DNA from: Glaciimonas sp. PCH181
GTDB taxonomy: Bacteria > Pseudomonadota > Gammaproteobacteria > Burkholderiales > Burkholderiaceae_D
Assembly (NCBI RefSeq): GCF_003056055.1
Contig: NZ_PYFP01000001.1
Coordinates: 2,046,001-2,110,000 of the forward strand
Length of the DNA stretch: 64,000 nucleotides
Reading direction: 5' to 3'
Part shown: positions 54,985-64,000 of the stretch, piece by piece
Layout: each line of letters begins with the position of its first letter
How positions within the stretch are numbered: the first letter of the stretch is position 1
Program-made: the position numbers and the translations under genes
Notes under the pieces: generated by a model
Database searches by the model: none
What the model was told of the DNA's origin: nothing
Seen by the model: only the letters and a program-made list of their open reading frames with translations

Positions 54985-57129
54985 TTACGTCAGCGGTTTA
55001 ATCGATCCCGGCACAATCATTGCGCCGAATTCGCGCACCATGCTTTGAATGAAGGGATCGTTTTTTGCCGTCTCTTCAGCTAGTCGCTGGCGCTCTGCTT
55101 GCTCCGCTTGTGCCCTGACGTTGGCGGTGTGGTGCACCACCCCAATTTCTGTTTCGACCCGTACCGGACGCCCAAACCGCTCGGACAATGCCGCAGCCAA
55201 TTTTTCAACGTTACCGGACAAACGCAAAGTTTCCAGCGGAATCCGCAAATGCGCCTGAATAGTAGGACCGCTGCTATCGAATCGCAGTAATTCGCTTTGC
55301 TGCGCGAGTTGATGCGCTACGCCACGGACCGGCAACGTTGCCGCCAACGACGGCCAATTACCATCCCAGTTCAAGGATGCATCAGGAACATAAATAAATG
55401 CATCTGCGGGCGCTGGCTGCGATGGTGCCGGTGTATCGATACTGAGCACGGCGATGGGCTTGGCTGGCGCAGACGGTGTACGCATCTCGGTCGGCGGCGC
55501 TGTTCGTGCTGCAGGGCGGGCTTCCGAGCGCATTTTTGGCGTACTGTCATAGCCAGAATCAGAAAAATCATCGTCAGGCAAGTCCATCGGCAGCGGAATT
55601 TCCTCCTCCCACGGCGGCGGCGATGCACTGGATGCCGACGCTTTTGGTGCTGGTGCAGGCGGTAACTTAACCTCTGGTTTGACGATCTCTGGCTGCGGTC
55701 TGACAACCATTGCAGGCTTGCTGACCGGCGCAACGACAGCTACCGGTGCAGGTTGCGCTGCCGGAGTCGCCATCGGACGTTTGCTAGCAACGCCACCGCG
55801 GGCAGCGGCTAATGCTGCCATGCGCGGGCTAAGCGTCTCATCTGCACGCGCAACCGGAGCGCTGGCAGAGGCAACTTGCGGAAGACTGCTTAAACGGGCT
55901 GCCGGTGGCGATGGCGCTATAGAAGTCGGCGCTCTCTCAGCCATAGACGCTGGTGCGGATGGCCGCGATGGGGCAACTTGACGCGCTTGCACTGGCGCAG
56001 CGACGGCATTTTCACCCGGCCCTGAACCTGGCTGCGGCCGAAACGCCAACATACGCAACAATGTCATCGAAAATCCGGCGTACTCATCCGGTGCCAGACC
56101 CAACTCATTGCGGCCATGCACCACAATTTGATAAAACAACTGAATTTCTTCTGCATCAAAGGCCGAAGCAAGGCGCATCACGTCTTCGCGCTCCGGCAAA
56201 TCTTCTGCTAGTGCTGCGGGAACACTTTGGGCCAATGCAATCCGATGTAATAAAGTGCCCAGATCTTGCAACGCTGCACTATAAGACAAGCTGCGAATCG
56301 CCATTTCGTCGGCAACGGCCAGTAAACCAGCGCCATCATTCGCCGCCAGAGCATCCAGTACGCGGATCAAATAAGTCTGATCAAGCGATCCCAACATGCC
56401 CTGCACTGCTTCCAAAGTTACCTTGCCAGCCGCATACGCAATCGCCTGATCGGTCAACGATAAAGCGTCGCGCATCGAGCCATGCGCACCCTGCGCCAGC
56501 AACCGTAAAGCAGGTGTCTCAAAAGCAATTTGTTCCTGCCCAAGGATATTGTCGAGGTGGCTGATGATGTGGCCGGGCGGCATCTGTTTCAGATTAAATT
56601 GCAGACAACGCGACAGCACGGTAACGGGGATTTTTTGCGGATCGGTGGTTGCCAGGATGAACTTCACATGTTCGGGCGGCTCTTCCAGCGTTTTCAGCAT
56701 CGAATTGAAGGCATGATTGGTCAGCATGTGGACTTCATCGATCATGTAGACCTTAAAGCGGGCATTTGATGGCGCGTACACCGCCTGCTCCAGCAACTGG
56801 GCCATTTCATCGACGCCGCGATTAGAAGCGGCATCCATTTCAATGTAATCGACAAAACGTCCGGCATCGATCGCTACGCAAGCGTCGCATACGCCGCATG
56901 GTTGCGCAGTAATGCCGCCGTTGCCATCGATACCCTGACAATTTAACGCCTTGGCAAGAATCCGCGACAGCGTGGTTTTGCCTACACCACGTGTGCCTGT
57001 GAACAGATAAGCATGATGCAAGCGCTGTTGTTCCAGCGCATGTGTCAACGCCCGGACGACGTGTTCCTGACCAACCAGCGTCTCGAAACTTCTTGGGCGA
57101 TATTTACGGGCAAGGACTTGATATGACAT
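54985..57129 (-). CDS. dnaX: DNA polymerase III subunits gamma and tau
   Basis: The 714-residue clamp-loader ATPase has Walker A GTRGVGKTTLSR near residue 45, a four-Cys zinc module (CQGIDGNG..., CGVCDAC), Walker B-like IDEVHML, and sensor 1 at LATTDPQKIPV. A Pro/Ala-rich low-complexity linker (about 370-600) and a C-terminal tau domain follow. ATG 57129 (MSYQVLARKY) is preferred to 57195, which has an unlikely leader. I saw no clear programmed frameshift signal, so whether a separate short gamma form exists is open. It is the first gene of the dnaX-ybaB-ABM-recR group. Confidence 0.95.
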   Translation of the reverse strand: MSYQVLARKYRPRSFETLVGQEHVVRALTHALEQQRLHHAYLFTGTRGVGKTTLSRILAKALNCQGIDGNGGITAQPCGVCDACVAIDAGRFVDYIEMDAASNRGVDEMAQLLEQAVYAPSNARFKVYMIDEVHMLTNHAFNSMLKTLEEPPEHVKFILATTDPQKIPVTVLSRCLQFNLKQMPPGHIISHLDNILGQEQIAFETPALRLLAQGAHGSMRDALSLTDQAIAYAAGKVTLEAVQGMLGSLDQTYLIRVLDALAANDGAGLLAVADEMAIRSLSYSAALQDLGTLLHRIALAQSVPAALAEDLPEREDVMRLASAFDAEEIQLFYQIVVHGRNELGLAPDEYAGFSMTLLRMLAFRPQPGSGPGENAVAAPVQARQVAPSRPSAPASMAERAPTSIAPSPPAARLSSLPQVASASAPVARADETLSPRMAALAAARGGVASKRPMATPAAQPAPVAVVAPVSKPAMVVRPQPEIVKPEVKLPPAPAPKASASSASPPPWEEEIPLPMDLPDDDFSDSGYDSTPKMRSEARPAARTAPPTEMRTPSAPAKPIAVLSIDTPAPSQPAPADAFIYVPDASLNWDGNWPSLAATLPVRGVAHQLAQQSELLRFDSSGPTIQAHLRIPLETLRLSGNVEKLAAALSERFGRPVRVETEIGVVHHTANVRAQAEQAERQRLAEETAKNDPFIQSMVREFGAMIVPGSIKPLT

Positions 57130-57336
57130 AGGTAGCGGGCGCTCGTTGCTGGCAGTTAAATACAACCAGCATTTTACCTTAGAGGAAGCGCGCATAAGGT
57201 TTTTAAGAAAGCTGCCCGAATCTACGGCAAATCACATCATCCGGAGACTGGCACGCAAGCCAAATTCGGTCTACGCTAGCAGCACAATCGTTGCAACTCA
57301 CCAGCGACAAATACAGTCGTCAGTCAGGAGATTTCC

Positions 57337-59001
57337 ATGCAAGCGTCAACGCCGCAAGCCGAACTACACGCCAACAATCAGGTCCCCGAGCTGACCGACA
57401 ATAATCTCTACGCCGACGATTCGGTGTTAATGGCCGGGGTACAACGGCACCACGCCGGTTGGCACGCTGCTGAATTAGCGCGCTATGGCGCAGAATTGGG
57501 CAGCAAGGAAGTGTGGAATCTTGCCGAATTAGCAAATCGCCACGCGCCAGAATTGCAACGTTACGACCGCGCCGGAAATCGCATCGATGTAGTCGAATTT
57601 CATCCTGCCTGGCATACCCTGCTAGGCATGCTGCGGCGCGAGAATTTGCATGCGTTGCCGTGGTCCACACCTAAAACCGGTAGCCATGTAGCGCGTGCAG
57701 CAGGCTATTTTTTGCATGCACAGGTTGAATCCGGATCGCTGTGCCCCACCACCATGACCTTCGCCTCAATTCCAGTTCTACAACAGGAACCGGCCTTATT
57801 CGCCGCCTTGCAAGCCAAATTGTATGCCTGCGACCACGATAGCCGCGACCTGCCGCTGGCGCAAAAAACCGCCATGCTGATCGGTATGGGGATGACCGAA
57901 AAGCAAGGCGGCTCCGACGTGCGCTCCAATACCACGCTGGCGACGCCTATTCCCGGCGGCGGCGGACGCGGTGCGGATTACACGCTAACGGGCCATAAAT
58001 GGTTTTTTTCCGCGCCGATGTGCGACGCGCACATGGTATTAGCGCGCACAGAGTTGGGGCTGAGTTGTTTTTTTGTACCGCGCTGGCGGCCGGACGGCAG
58101 CAAGAATACGTTGCTGGTCCAAAGGTTAAAGGACAAACTCGGCAATCGCTCCAACTCTAGCAGCGAAGTCGAATTTGATGCTGCTTTCGGCATTATGGTC
58201 GGCGACGAAGGCCGCGGGATCGCCACCATTATCGAAATGGCAAACCACACCCGGCTTGATTGCGTGATCGGCAGCGCGGCCTTGATGCGTCAGGCGCTGG
58301 TGCAAGCGCTGCATTATGCGCGCCATCGCAGTGCTTTCGGCGCAATGCTGGCTGAGCAAGCGCTGATGCAAAATGTCCTGGCCGATCTGGCACTAGAAAG
58401 TGAGGCCGCAACGCTGTTGATGCTACAACTCGCCAGCGCTTTCGATGCGCCAAATGATCCTTTACAAAAAGCTTGGCGACGCATCGTTACGCCTGCCGCA
58501 AAATTCTGGATATGCAAACGCGCACTGGAATTCACCGGAGAATGCATGGAAATCTGGGGTGGCAACGGCTACGTCGAAACCGGCCCGATGGCGCGTTTTT
58601 ACCGCGAAGCGCCGGTCAACTCGATCTGGGAAGGCTCCGGCAATGTCATGTGTCTGGACGTCTTGCGCGCCATCACGCGTGAACCGGAAAGTTTTGCATT
58701 GTTACTAGAACATCTCAGCAGCATCGCAGCCAGTCATGCCGGTTTAAGCAAAATGGTCGATAGTCTAAAAAATACCCTATCCACTCCACCAGAACAACAC
58801 GAAAGAATCGCACGCTATTTCGTCCAAAAACTAGTCCTGACGATACAAGCAGCATTGATGGTGCAAACTGCGCCACAAACGATTGCCGATGCCTTTGTCA
58901 GCAGCCGTTGCGATGCCGAGAATGGCCGCGTGTACGGCACTTTAAGCAGCTTGATCAGTGCAGAGGCGCAGAAAGAAATCCTGCAAAGGGTTGTGCAATG
59001 A
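57337..59001 (+). CDS. AidB-like acyl-CoA dehydrogenase
   Basis: The 554-residue flavoprotein resembles AidB/DR_0790-type acyl-CoA dehydrogenases (NNQVPELTDNNLYADD opening, then MTEKQGGSDVRSNTT and WKWFF-like GHKWFFSAP motifs). The last third has the family helices ECMEIWGGNGYVETGPMARFYREAPVNSIWEGSGNVM. AidB of E. coli is linked to the alkylation response and can bind DNA; other members act on isovaleryl-CoA-like substrates. Function here is undefined. A strong TCAGGAGAT site precedes ATG. It is a single-gene unit between dnaX (divergent) and the second Ssu-like operon. Confidence 0.9.
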   Translation: MQASTPQAELHANNQVPELTDNNLYADDSVLMAGVQRHHAGWHAAELARYGAELGSKEVWNLAELANRHAPELQRYDRAGNRIDVVEFHPAWHTLLGMLRRENLHALPWSTPKTGSHVARAAGYFLHAQVESGSLCPTTMTFASIPVLQQEPALFAALQAKLYACDHDSRDLPLAQKTAMLIGMGMTEKQGGSDVRSNTTLATPIPGGGGRGADYTLTGHKWFFSAPMCDAHMVLARTELGLSCFFVPRWRPDGSKNTLLVQRLKDKLGNRSNSSSEVEFDAAFGIMVGDEGRGIATIIEMANHTRLDCVIGSAALMRQALVQALHYARHRSAFGAMLAEQALMQNVLADLALESEAATLLMLQLASAFDAPNDPLQKAWRRIVTPAAKFWICKRALEFTGECMEIWGGNGYVETGPMARFYREAPVNSIWEGSGNVMCLDVLRAITREPESFALLLEHLSSIAASHAGLSKMVDSLKNTLSTPPEQHERIARYFVQKLVLTIQAALMVQTAPQTIADAFVSSRCDAENGRVYGTLSSLISAEAQKEILQRVVQ

Positions 59002-59050
59002 GGTCTATCCTCATCGCCACCCTTTTCAGACATTCACATTCAAACAGTGT

Positions 59051-59881
59051 TTACCAACTGGACTCCATTCCCAGCAAGCCGAGAATTTCACGCCGTAGCT
59101 CAACCAAATGAGGATCGTCGCGATGCCGTGGATAAGGCCGGTCAATCACCAGTTCTGCCTTAATGCGGGCCGGACGTTCGCTGAAAACAATCACCCGCGT
59201 CGCCAACAATAGCGCCTCTTCCACATCATGCGTCACCAGCAAAGCGGTGAACCCGGCACGCTGCCACAACGCCACCAACTCCCCTTGCATCGTTAGTCGC
59301 GTCAACGAATCGAGCTTCCCCAATGGCTCATCCATGATCAACAACTTGGGTTCATTGACCAAAGCACGTGCCAGCGCCGCACGCTGCGCCATGCCGCCAG
59401 ACAACTGATGCGGATAGGCCTCCGCAAAGCCTGATAAACCAACCAGTTTTAGCGCATCGTCTACCCGATGCCGCAACTTCGGCAACAACCCACGGGCTTC
59501 TAATCCCAACGCTGCGTTATCCCAGACGGTGCGCCATGGATATAGCGTCGGGTCCTGAAACACAACTACCCGCGATGGATCTGGGCCATCAATAAGCGCA
59601 TCATCCACCGTCAGCGCTCCACTGCTAGGCAAATCTAATCCTGCGACCAGTCGCAACAACGTTGATTTTCCGCAACCGCTCGGACCCAGCAGCGCGACAA
59701 ATTCACCCGCCTCAGCCGTAAAGCTGACTTGGTCCAGCACCGGCAACGCGCTGCCTTTCAACTGGAAATGATGATTGACATTGCGCACCGCCAGCTTCAC
59801 GCCTGCGGATGGCGTTACTTGCGATGGCTGCGCGTTGGTGGCGCGCGTTTCTACTTCTTCAAGTACCGCTGAAGCTACCAT
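59051..59881 (-). CDS. ABC ATPase of the SsuB type (second operon)
   Basis: The 276-residue ATPase has Walker A GPSGCGKST near residue 71, the signature LSGGMAQRAALAR, Walker B LIMDEPLGKLDSL and the His-loop THDVEEALLLAT. It is the last of a three-gene operon and overlaps the upstream permease gene by 7 bp. Its place beside a flavin monooxygenase gene supports an organosulfur or related substrate for the importer, which is inference. Confidence 0.9.
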   Translation of the reverse strand: MVASAVLEEVETRATNAQPSQVTPSAGVKLAVRNVNHHFQLKGSALPVLDQVSFTAEAGEFVALLGPSGCGKSTLLRLVAGLDLPSSGALTVDDALIDGPDPSRVVVFQDPTLYPWRTVWDNAALGLEARGLLPKLRHRVDDALKLVGLSGFAEAYPHQLSGGMAQRAALARALVNEPKLLIMDEPLGKLDSLTRLTMQGELVALWQRAGFTALLVTHDVEEALLLATRVIVFSERPARIKAELVIDRPYPRHRDDPHLVELRREILGLLGMESSW

Positions 59882-60912
59882 TTAACCGCTCCTTTTTGCC
59901 AAGCCAACGTCCGATCTCGCACCACGAAAAGCAACGTAATAATGCTGGAAAAAACCACAGCCATCACCAGCAATAATGCATACATGTTGGCGTAAGCGGC
60001 CCACCCCTGTGCCCATTGCAGATACCATCCCAAACCGGCCTTCACGCCCAACATCTCGGCCACAACCAGCACAGAAAAAGAGGCACCCAAGCCCATGAAC
60101 AGACCGACGAACACACTCGGCATCGCGGCAGGCACTGCTACTTTCAGAATCAAGAAACGGCTTTTTGCACCCAGCGTGCGGGCGACATCGTAATAAGCGC
60201 TATCCACAGCCGCCACACCGGACCAAGTCAATACCGTGACCGGGAACCAGGTTGCCAGTGCAATCAGAAAAGTGCTGGCGCTGCTGCTAGATGGAAAAGC
60301 AAAAAAGGCGAACGGCAACCACGCTGTAGCAGGCAACGGTCCCAGCAAACGCAATACCGGATGGACCCAATAACCAACCGCCTGCGACCAGCCAATCGAG
60401 ACTCCGGTAACGAAACCTGCAATAGCGCCCAGCAGGTAACCGGTCGCCAGCAAGCGCAACGAATACAACAGGCTGATGCCGATGCGCGACCAGTCATCAA
60501 CAAATACTTCCAGCAACGCTTGCGGTGGGGCAAAAAATGGCACCGGCAGCCAGGCTAGCTTAGCCGTAACCAATTCCCACGCAATCAGCAGCACCGCCAA
60601 CACCACCAGCCATGGCGCGGTGCGTTGCAATCGATGCAAGCGTGCGCCGGGGACCAGCAATCGCCGTCCGAAAAGACCGAGTAAACCGAATACCGCGCCG
60701 CCCGCCGTCAGCAACCACGCTAATTCGATGGTCTGCGGCCATTCATCTGCGGCATCCGGCCAGAAAGCAACTACGCCAGCGGCCAAAAACCACGCCAATG
60801 CGGCGACTACCCCACCAATCCAGAAAAATGGCTCCTCTAGTTTAGTGCGGGCGAATAGTGAAGATGGCTGCGTGTGATGATCTAATGAATATTCCGTACT
60901 AGCTAAGGACAT
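59875..60912 (-). CDS. ABC permease of the SsuC type (second operon)
   Basis: The 345-residue permease is longer than usual because of an N-terminal region with two or three extra membrane segments (about residues 25-110), before the standard SsuC-like core with the EAA-type loop (YDVARTLGAKSRFLILKVAVPAAMP). ATG 60912 (MSLASTEYS) or 60918 are both possible. It overlaps the binding-protein gene by about 14 bp. Its longer start region is uncommon for SsuC and could link it to a special partner. Confidence 0.85.
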   Translation of the reverse strand: MSLASTEYSLDHHTQPSSLFARTKLEEPFFWIGGVVAALAWFLAAGVVAFWPDAADEWPQTIELAWLLTAGGAVFGLLGLFGRRLLVPGARLHRLQRTAPWLVVLAVLLIAWELVTAKLAWLPVPFFAPPQALLEVFVDDWSRIGISLLYSLRLLATGYLLGAIAGFVTGVSIGWSQAVGYWVHPVLRLLGPLPATAWLPFAFFAFPSSSSASTFLIALATWFPVTVLTWSGVAAVDSAYYDVARTLGAKSRFLILKVAVPAAMPSVFVGLFMGLGASFSVLVVAEMLGVKAGLGWYLQWAQGWAAYANMYALLLVMAVVFSSIITLLFVVRDRTLAWQKGAVKW

Positions 60913-62026
60913 TGGCATACACACGCTCCGCAAATTTACTTGGATCGGTACTTGGTTTCAGGACAGAAACCAGTTTGAGTTCTTCTGCATAGAGTCTCAG
61001 TTCGGTTTTAAAATCGGAACCGACCGGATTGTGACCGTGGGTGTGGCTTTGCAACATGGCGGTGACTTCTTCTGGGGTTGCCTTGGCAAATTTCGCAAAT
61101 GCTTTTGCGGCAGCTTCCGGCTGCATGCTGGTACGCATTTGCGCTTCCAGCAGCGCTTGAGTGAGCGCACGTGCAGTTGGTTTATCTTCACGAATCAGAC
61201 TGCCACGAATGCCGATGACGCAGCAAGCACGGTTTTTATACTCGCCGGATAAGTTGGTGGCGATTTCTACTAAATTTGTATCTTTAGTGGATAGAAACAA
61301 TCTTGGATCGCCATCGGCAATGGCCTGCGCTTCGCCTTTTTGCAAAGCAATTTTTAGCAAATCGGGCGGAAATTGACGCCATTCGACATCTTTGACTGGG
61401 TCGATGCCGCGCTTGGCTAACATGATGGCGAAGAAATTTTTAGCCGGACTCGCCATGTCGCTGACGCCGATGGTTTTGCCGCGTAGCTGGGCCAGATCGG
61501 TAAGGCCGCTGGCTTTGCTGCTGACTAGTCGCAAGCAGCCGCCACGGGTACCGCCGGTTAGTTTGACATCGAAACCTTGCTCCAGAGGTTTCAGCCAGCG
61601 CAGCGCCATGCCTACGCCTGCATCGGCTTTGCGAGTGGCGATCGCTTCGAGTAATTGTTCGGTTGATCCGCCAAAATTGATCAATTCTACGTTGAGATTA
61701 TGTTTGGTGAAAATGCCTTCTTGGAGGGCCAGGGCAACTGGTGCGAGGCAGGGCGCGGTGGCGTTCCACGCCAGTTTGATGGCTTTGGGTGGCGTGGTTG
61801 CGACAGGTGGTGCATCGGCGGCGTAGGCAGATGAGCCGAACACATCGAATATGGAGCGCGCGCTGGCGTTGGTGCGGCAGATGTCGTCTGTTGGTCTTGT
61901 GGAGAATCCGAGGAAGCCGAGTGGTGCAGCGACGGCTGCTGCTCCGGCTACACCGAAGCGGCGCAATAGCTTACGTCGTGCGATAAGCTTTAATTCGTCA
62001 CGCAGATATTCTTGGTCCTGACTCAC
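60899..62026 (-). CDS. SsuA/NMT1-like solute-binding protein, probable Tat signal
   Basis: The 375-residue protein begins with an RRKLLRRFGVAGAAAVAAPLGF segment, a twin-arginine type signal followed by a hydrophobic stretch, which suggests export as a folded protein. The binding domain (LAWNATAPCLAPVALALQEGIFTKHNLNVELINFGGSTEQLLEAI) is of the SsuA/NMT1 type. It is the first gene of the operon with the permease and ATPase. Substrate unknown; a sulfonate or sulfate-ester role is favoured by the neighbours. Confidence 0.85.
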   Translation of the reverse strand: MSQDQEYLRDELKLIARRKLLRRFGVAGAAAVAAPLGFLGFSTRPTDDICRTNASARSIFDVFGSSAYAADAPPVATTPPKAIKLAWNATAPCLAPVALALQEGIFTKHNLNVELINFGGSTEQLLEAIATRKADAGVGMALRWLKPLEQGFDVKLTGGTRGGCLRLVSSKASGLTDLAQLRGKTIGVSDMASPAKNFFAIMLAKRGIDPVKDVEWRQFPPDLLKIALQKGEAQAIADGDPRLFLSTKDTNLVEIATNLSGEYKNRACCVIGIRGSLIREDKPTARALTQALLEAQMRTSMQPEAAAKAFAKFAKATPEEVTAMLQSHTHGHNPVGSDFKTELRLYAEELKLVSVLKPSTDPSKFAERVYANVLS

Positions 62027-62406
62027 AGTTTCTCCCTATTCGGCTCGATGAAACGCTTGCTGCGGTTGCAGTTAGCGATGATGTTGGTTTTGTTTGATGG
62101 CGTTGGTAACGCTAGCAATGTGAGCCGATTATTGATGCATATATATTATTTTCAAAATAATATTTCTGTGCTTGCTAATAGGGAAATTGGAGTTTTTGAG
62201 GAGGCTCCCCTTGGCTGCCGGGGGAAGACTGGATGATGCATATTAATATGCGGAAATATTTTTTAGGATCAGGGGATTGGTGGTGGTTTAAGTTCGATTA
62301 GTTGTTGATTAAAACGGGCTTTTCTTCGTGGATGCAAGCCCGTGTCATTGAGACTGTAAAAGAATTTGAGGCTGTAAATAATTCTGTGTAACCACCCACC
62401 CTCAAC
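62027..62406. other. Gene-free stretch with composition switch
   Basis: This 380-bp stretch lies between the SsuA-like gene and the flavin monooxygenase gene. No convincing gene is present. Plus-strand sequence is rich in G and T up to about 62390 and then rich in A and C. No perfect terminator was recognised, but an AT-rich part around 62140-62160 may be a promoter for the minus-strand operon. Confidence 0.4.
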
Positions 62407-63741
62407 TCAACTAAAATACCGATTCGCAACATACGGCAACCCAAGATTATCCCTCAAAGTCTTCCCCTCGTACTCAGTACGAAACAACCCCCTACGCTGC
62501 AATTCCGGCACAACCAAATCCACAAAATCCTCAATCCCAACCGGCGCAGAAGAAAACATAATATTAAATCCATCAGCAGCACCGCCAGTAAACCATTCCT
62601 CAAAATCATCCGCAATAGTCTGCGGCGTACCAACCAAAACCCGATGCCCTCCTCCAGTAAATTTCTTGTACAACTCCCGCACAGTCGGCTGCTCTCTCCG
62701 TATCCAGTCAACCAACAATTTCTGCCGACTTTTATGGGAGTTAGTCACCGGAACCTCATCCGGCAGCGGCACCAAATCATCCAACGAATACGCCGAAAAA
62801 TCGATCCCCAAACTAGCGTATTGCGACAACGACCGCAACGTCAGCACCGGATCCCGATAACGTAATAGCTGATCATATTTATCCTCAGCCTCACTCTGCG
62901 TGCGACCAACAATCGGCGACACCCCCGGCATAATTTTGCAATGCTCCGGCGCACGGCCATACTTCACAACGCGTGACTTAATATCAGCGTAAAACAACCG
63001 TGCCTGCGCGATATCCTGTTCCGCGGTATACAACATCTCACCCACACGGGCTGCGATCTCTTTGCCGTCTTCCGACGAGCCAGCCTGGGCAATCACCGGA
63101 TAACCCTGAACCGGACGCGGCGCGTTCAGCGGACCTCTTACAGAAAAATGCTTACCCTTATGATTCAGCTCGCGCATTTTGGCAACATCAAGCCAAACCC
63201 CAGTTTCTTTATTCTGCACAAACGCATCGTCCGCCCAGCTATCCCACAACCCGGTAACTACGTCATAAAATTCATTAGCCCGCGCATATCGATCAGCATG
63301 ATCCAAATGCGCATCGAGATTAAAATTCTCACCGCCTCCGGTAGATGTCACCAAATTCCAACCCGCCCTACCGCCACTTAAATGATCAAGCGAGGCGAAC
63401 TTTCGGGCGACGTTAAATGGCTCGTTATAACTGGTACTGACCGAAGCAATCAAACCAATATTGCGCGTCACCAATGCCAGTGCTGGCAAAATAACCATCG
63501 GATCCCAGCGCGGCGTTTGCGCACCATGCGCCAGCAGGATCGGGTCCGTTGGGGTAATCACGTTATCAAAGAAAAACAGCGCATCGAATTTGCCGCGTTC
63601 CAACGTTTGCGCGTATGACTGATAACGCGCAAAATCCTGCACCGCATCGTTCGCCACGTCGGGATGTCGCCAACTGTCACCAGTGACGCCGGAACCGCTC
63701 ATGTAAGCAGCTAATTTAATTTTCGGTTTTTGCACAGACAT
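62407..63741 (-). CDS. LLM-class flavin-dependent monooxygenase (NtaA/SnaA/DszA family)
   Basis: The 444-residue protein has the FMN-binding TIM-barrel pattern of nitrilotriacetate, pristinamycin and dibenzothiophene-sulfone monooxygenases (KLAAYMSGSGVTGDSWRHPD opening; WNLVTSTGGGENFNLDAH; HFSVRGPLNAPRPVQGYPVIAQAGSSEDGKEIA). These enzymes use FMNH2 from a separate reductase and often cleave C-S or C-N bonds. ATG 63741 (MSVQKPKIKL) is preferred; the frame goes back to 63816 into the next gene. It follows an oligopeptide-type ATPase gene 55 bp upstream and may be its co-transcribed partner. Confidence 0.9.
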   Translation of the reverse strand: MSVQKPKIKLAAYMSGSGVTGDSWRHPDVANDAVQDFARYQSYAQTLERGKFDALFFFDNVITPTDPILLAHGAQTPRWDPMVILPALALVTRNIGLIASVSTSYNEPFNVARKFASLDHLSGGRAGWNLVTSTGGGENFNLDAHLDHADRYARANEFYDVVTGLWDSWADDAFVQNKETGVWLDVAKMRELNHKGKHFSVRGPLNAPRPVQGYPVIAQAGSSEDGKEIAARVGEMLYTAEQDIAQARLFYADIKSRVVKYGRAPEHCKIMPGVSPIVGRTQSEAEDKYDQLLRYRDPVLTLRSLSQYASLGIDFSAYSLDDLVPLPDEVPVTNSHKSRQKLLVDWIRREQPTVRELYKKFTGGGHRVLVGTPQTIADDFEEWFTGGAADGFNIMFSSAPVGIEDFVDLVVPELQRRGLFRTEYEGKTLRDNLGLPYVANRYFS

Positions 63742-63796
63742 AATAATTTCTCGATGAACTGAATCTAAAGCTAAAGGAAACAAGTGCGGATACGGC

Positions 63797-64000
63797 CTAC
63801 ACCAAATGACAGGCAACTAATCGCGTTGCACTGATCGGACGCAAAACCGGCGCTTCGGTTTTGCAGCGGTCTGTCGCGTAAGGACAGCGAGGATGAAATT
63901 TGCAGCCACCGGGCGGATGCAACGGGCTAGGCAGATCGCCTTGCAAGACGACATGTTTACGCTTATGTGCCAATCGAGGATTGGTCGACGGCACCGCCGC
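63797..64000 (-). CDS. Oligopeptide/dipeptide-type ABC ATPase, C-terminal end only
   Basis: The frame is open at the right edge of the window, so most of the gene lies beyond it. The visible 67 residues contain the C-terminal oligo-HPY signature of OppD/OppF/DppD-type ATPases ([33 protein letters not shown]), with the conserved Cys residues. These ATPases drive import of peptides, nickel, glutathione or opines. The flavin monooxygenase gene starts 55 bp further along the strand, suggesting a common operon. Confidence 0.9.
   Translation of the reverse strand, partial: AAVPSTNPRLAHKRKHVVLQGDLPSPLHPPGGCKFHPRCPYATDRCKTEAPVLRPISATRLVACHLV

Noticed and set aside
54863..57335. Possible 4.5S RNA gene near dnaX
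   Set aside because: Some genomes carry ffs next to dnaX, but neither the 122-bp gap after dnaX nor the 207-bp gap before it shows the conserved SRP tetraloop region.
62012..62236. 74-codon frame after the SsuA-like gene
   Set aside because: No recognisable product, lies in a region of unusual base skew and overlaps the start of the minus-strand gene.
62027..62406. Chromosome dimer resolution (dif) site at the skew switch
   Set aside because: No sequence close to the dif/XerCD consensus could be found there.

Overview
The window looks like chromosomal DNA of a betaproteobacterium of the order Burkholderiales. An Oxalobacteraceae-type organism (Herbaspirillum, Collimonas or Glaciimonas relatives) is my best guess. 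The reasons are the rnhA-dnaQ / methyltransferase / gloB order, a glucokinase fused to a HexR-type regulator, the Gram-negative porins ending in Phe, many LysR regulators and GC content near one half by eye. The species call is inference. No phage, IS element, CRISPR array or rRNA was seen. One tRNA was found.

Layout. 1-2710: end of a branched-chain amino-acid type ABC operon (ATPase, LivH, LivM). 2846-6865: LysR regulator, TctE/TctD-like two-component pair, second LysR regulator. 7227-9640: an MFS anion transporter, a DUF1304 protein and two small unknown genes. 9767-12906: a tRNA with anticodon GAC, dnaQ, rnhA, a methyltransferase and gloB. 13196-17662: a lytic transglycosylase with LysM repeat, fabI and a RhlE-type RNA helicase with a long leader. 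18026-21519: a four-gene OpuC/OsmU-type osmoprotectant importer.

22060-42856 is a large sugar-catabolic block. It holds edd-eda divergent from pgi-zwf-hexR-sugar epimerase-sugar kinase, a porin, a cytochrome b561, a glk-hexR fusion, a second zwf, and a glucose/mannose-type ABC importer. Together these bring hexoses through the outer membrane and inner membrane, phosphorylate or isomerise them, and route them through glucose 6-phosphate and the Entner-Doudoroff pathway. HexR-like palindromes lie upstream of edd/pgi, the porin and the second zwf, so much of the block may form one local regulon. No 6-phosphogluconolactonase gene is present.

43004-44638 encodes the most striking item: a secreted 544-residue protein whose N-terminal half carries the Arg, Ser-Thr-Ser-like and Glu-x-Glu signatures of cholera/pertussis-type mono-ADP-ribosyltransferase toxins, joined to an unrecognised C-terminal half. 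44832-50289 then has a FadR-type regulator, a sodium:solute symporter, a second porin and transaldolase. 50438-53449 is a NMT1/SsuABC-like importer, and 53617-57129 is recR, a monooxygenase-fold gene, ybaB and dnaX. After an AidB-like acyl-CoA dehydrogenase (57337-59001) comes an organosulfur-type region: a second Ssu-like importer, a flavin monooxygenase of the NtaA/SnaA/DszA family and the end of an oligopeptide-type ATPase gene cut by the window edge.
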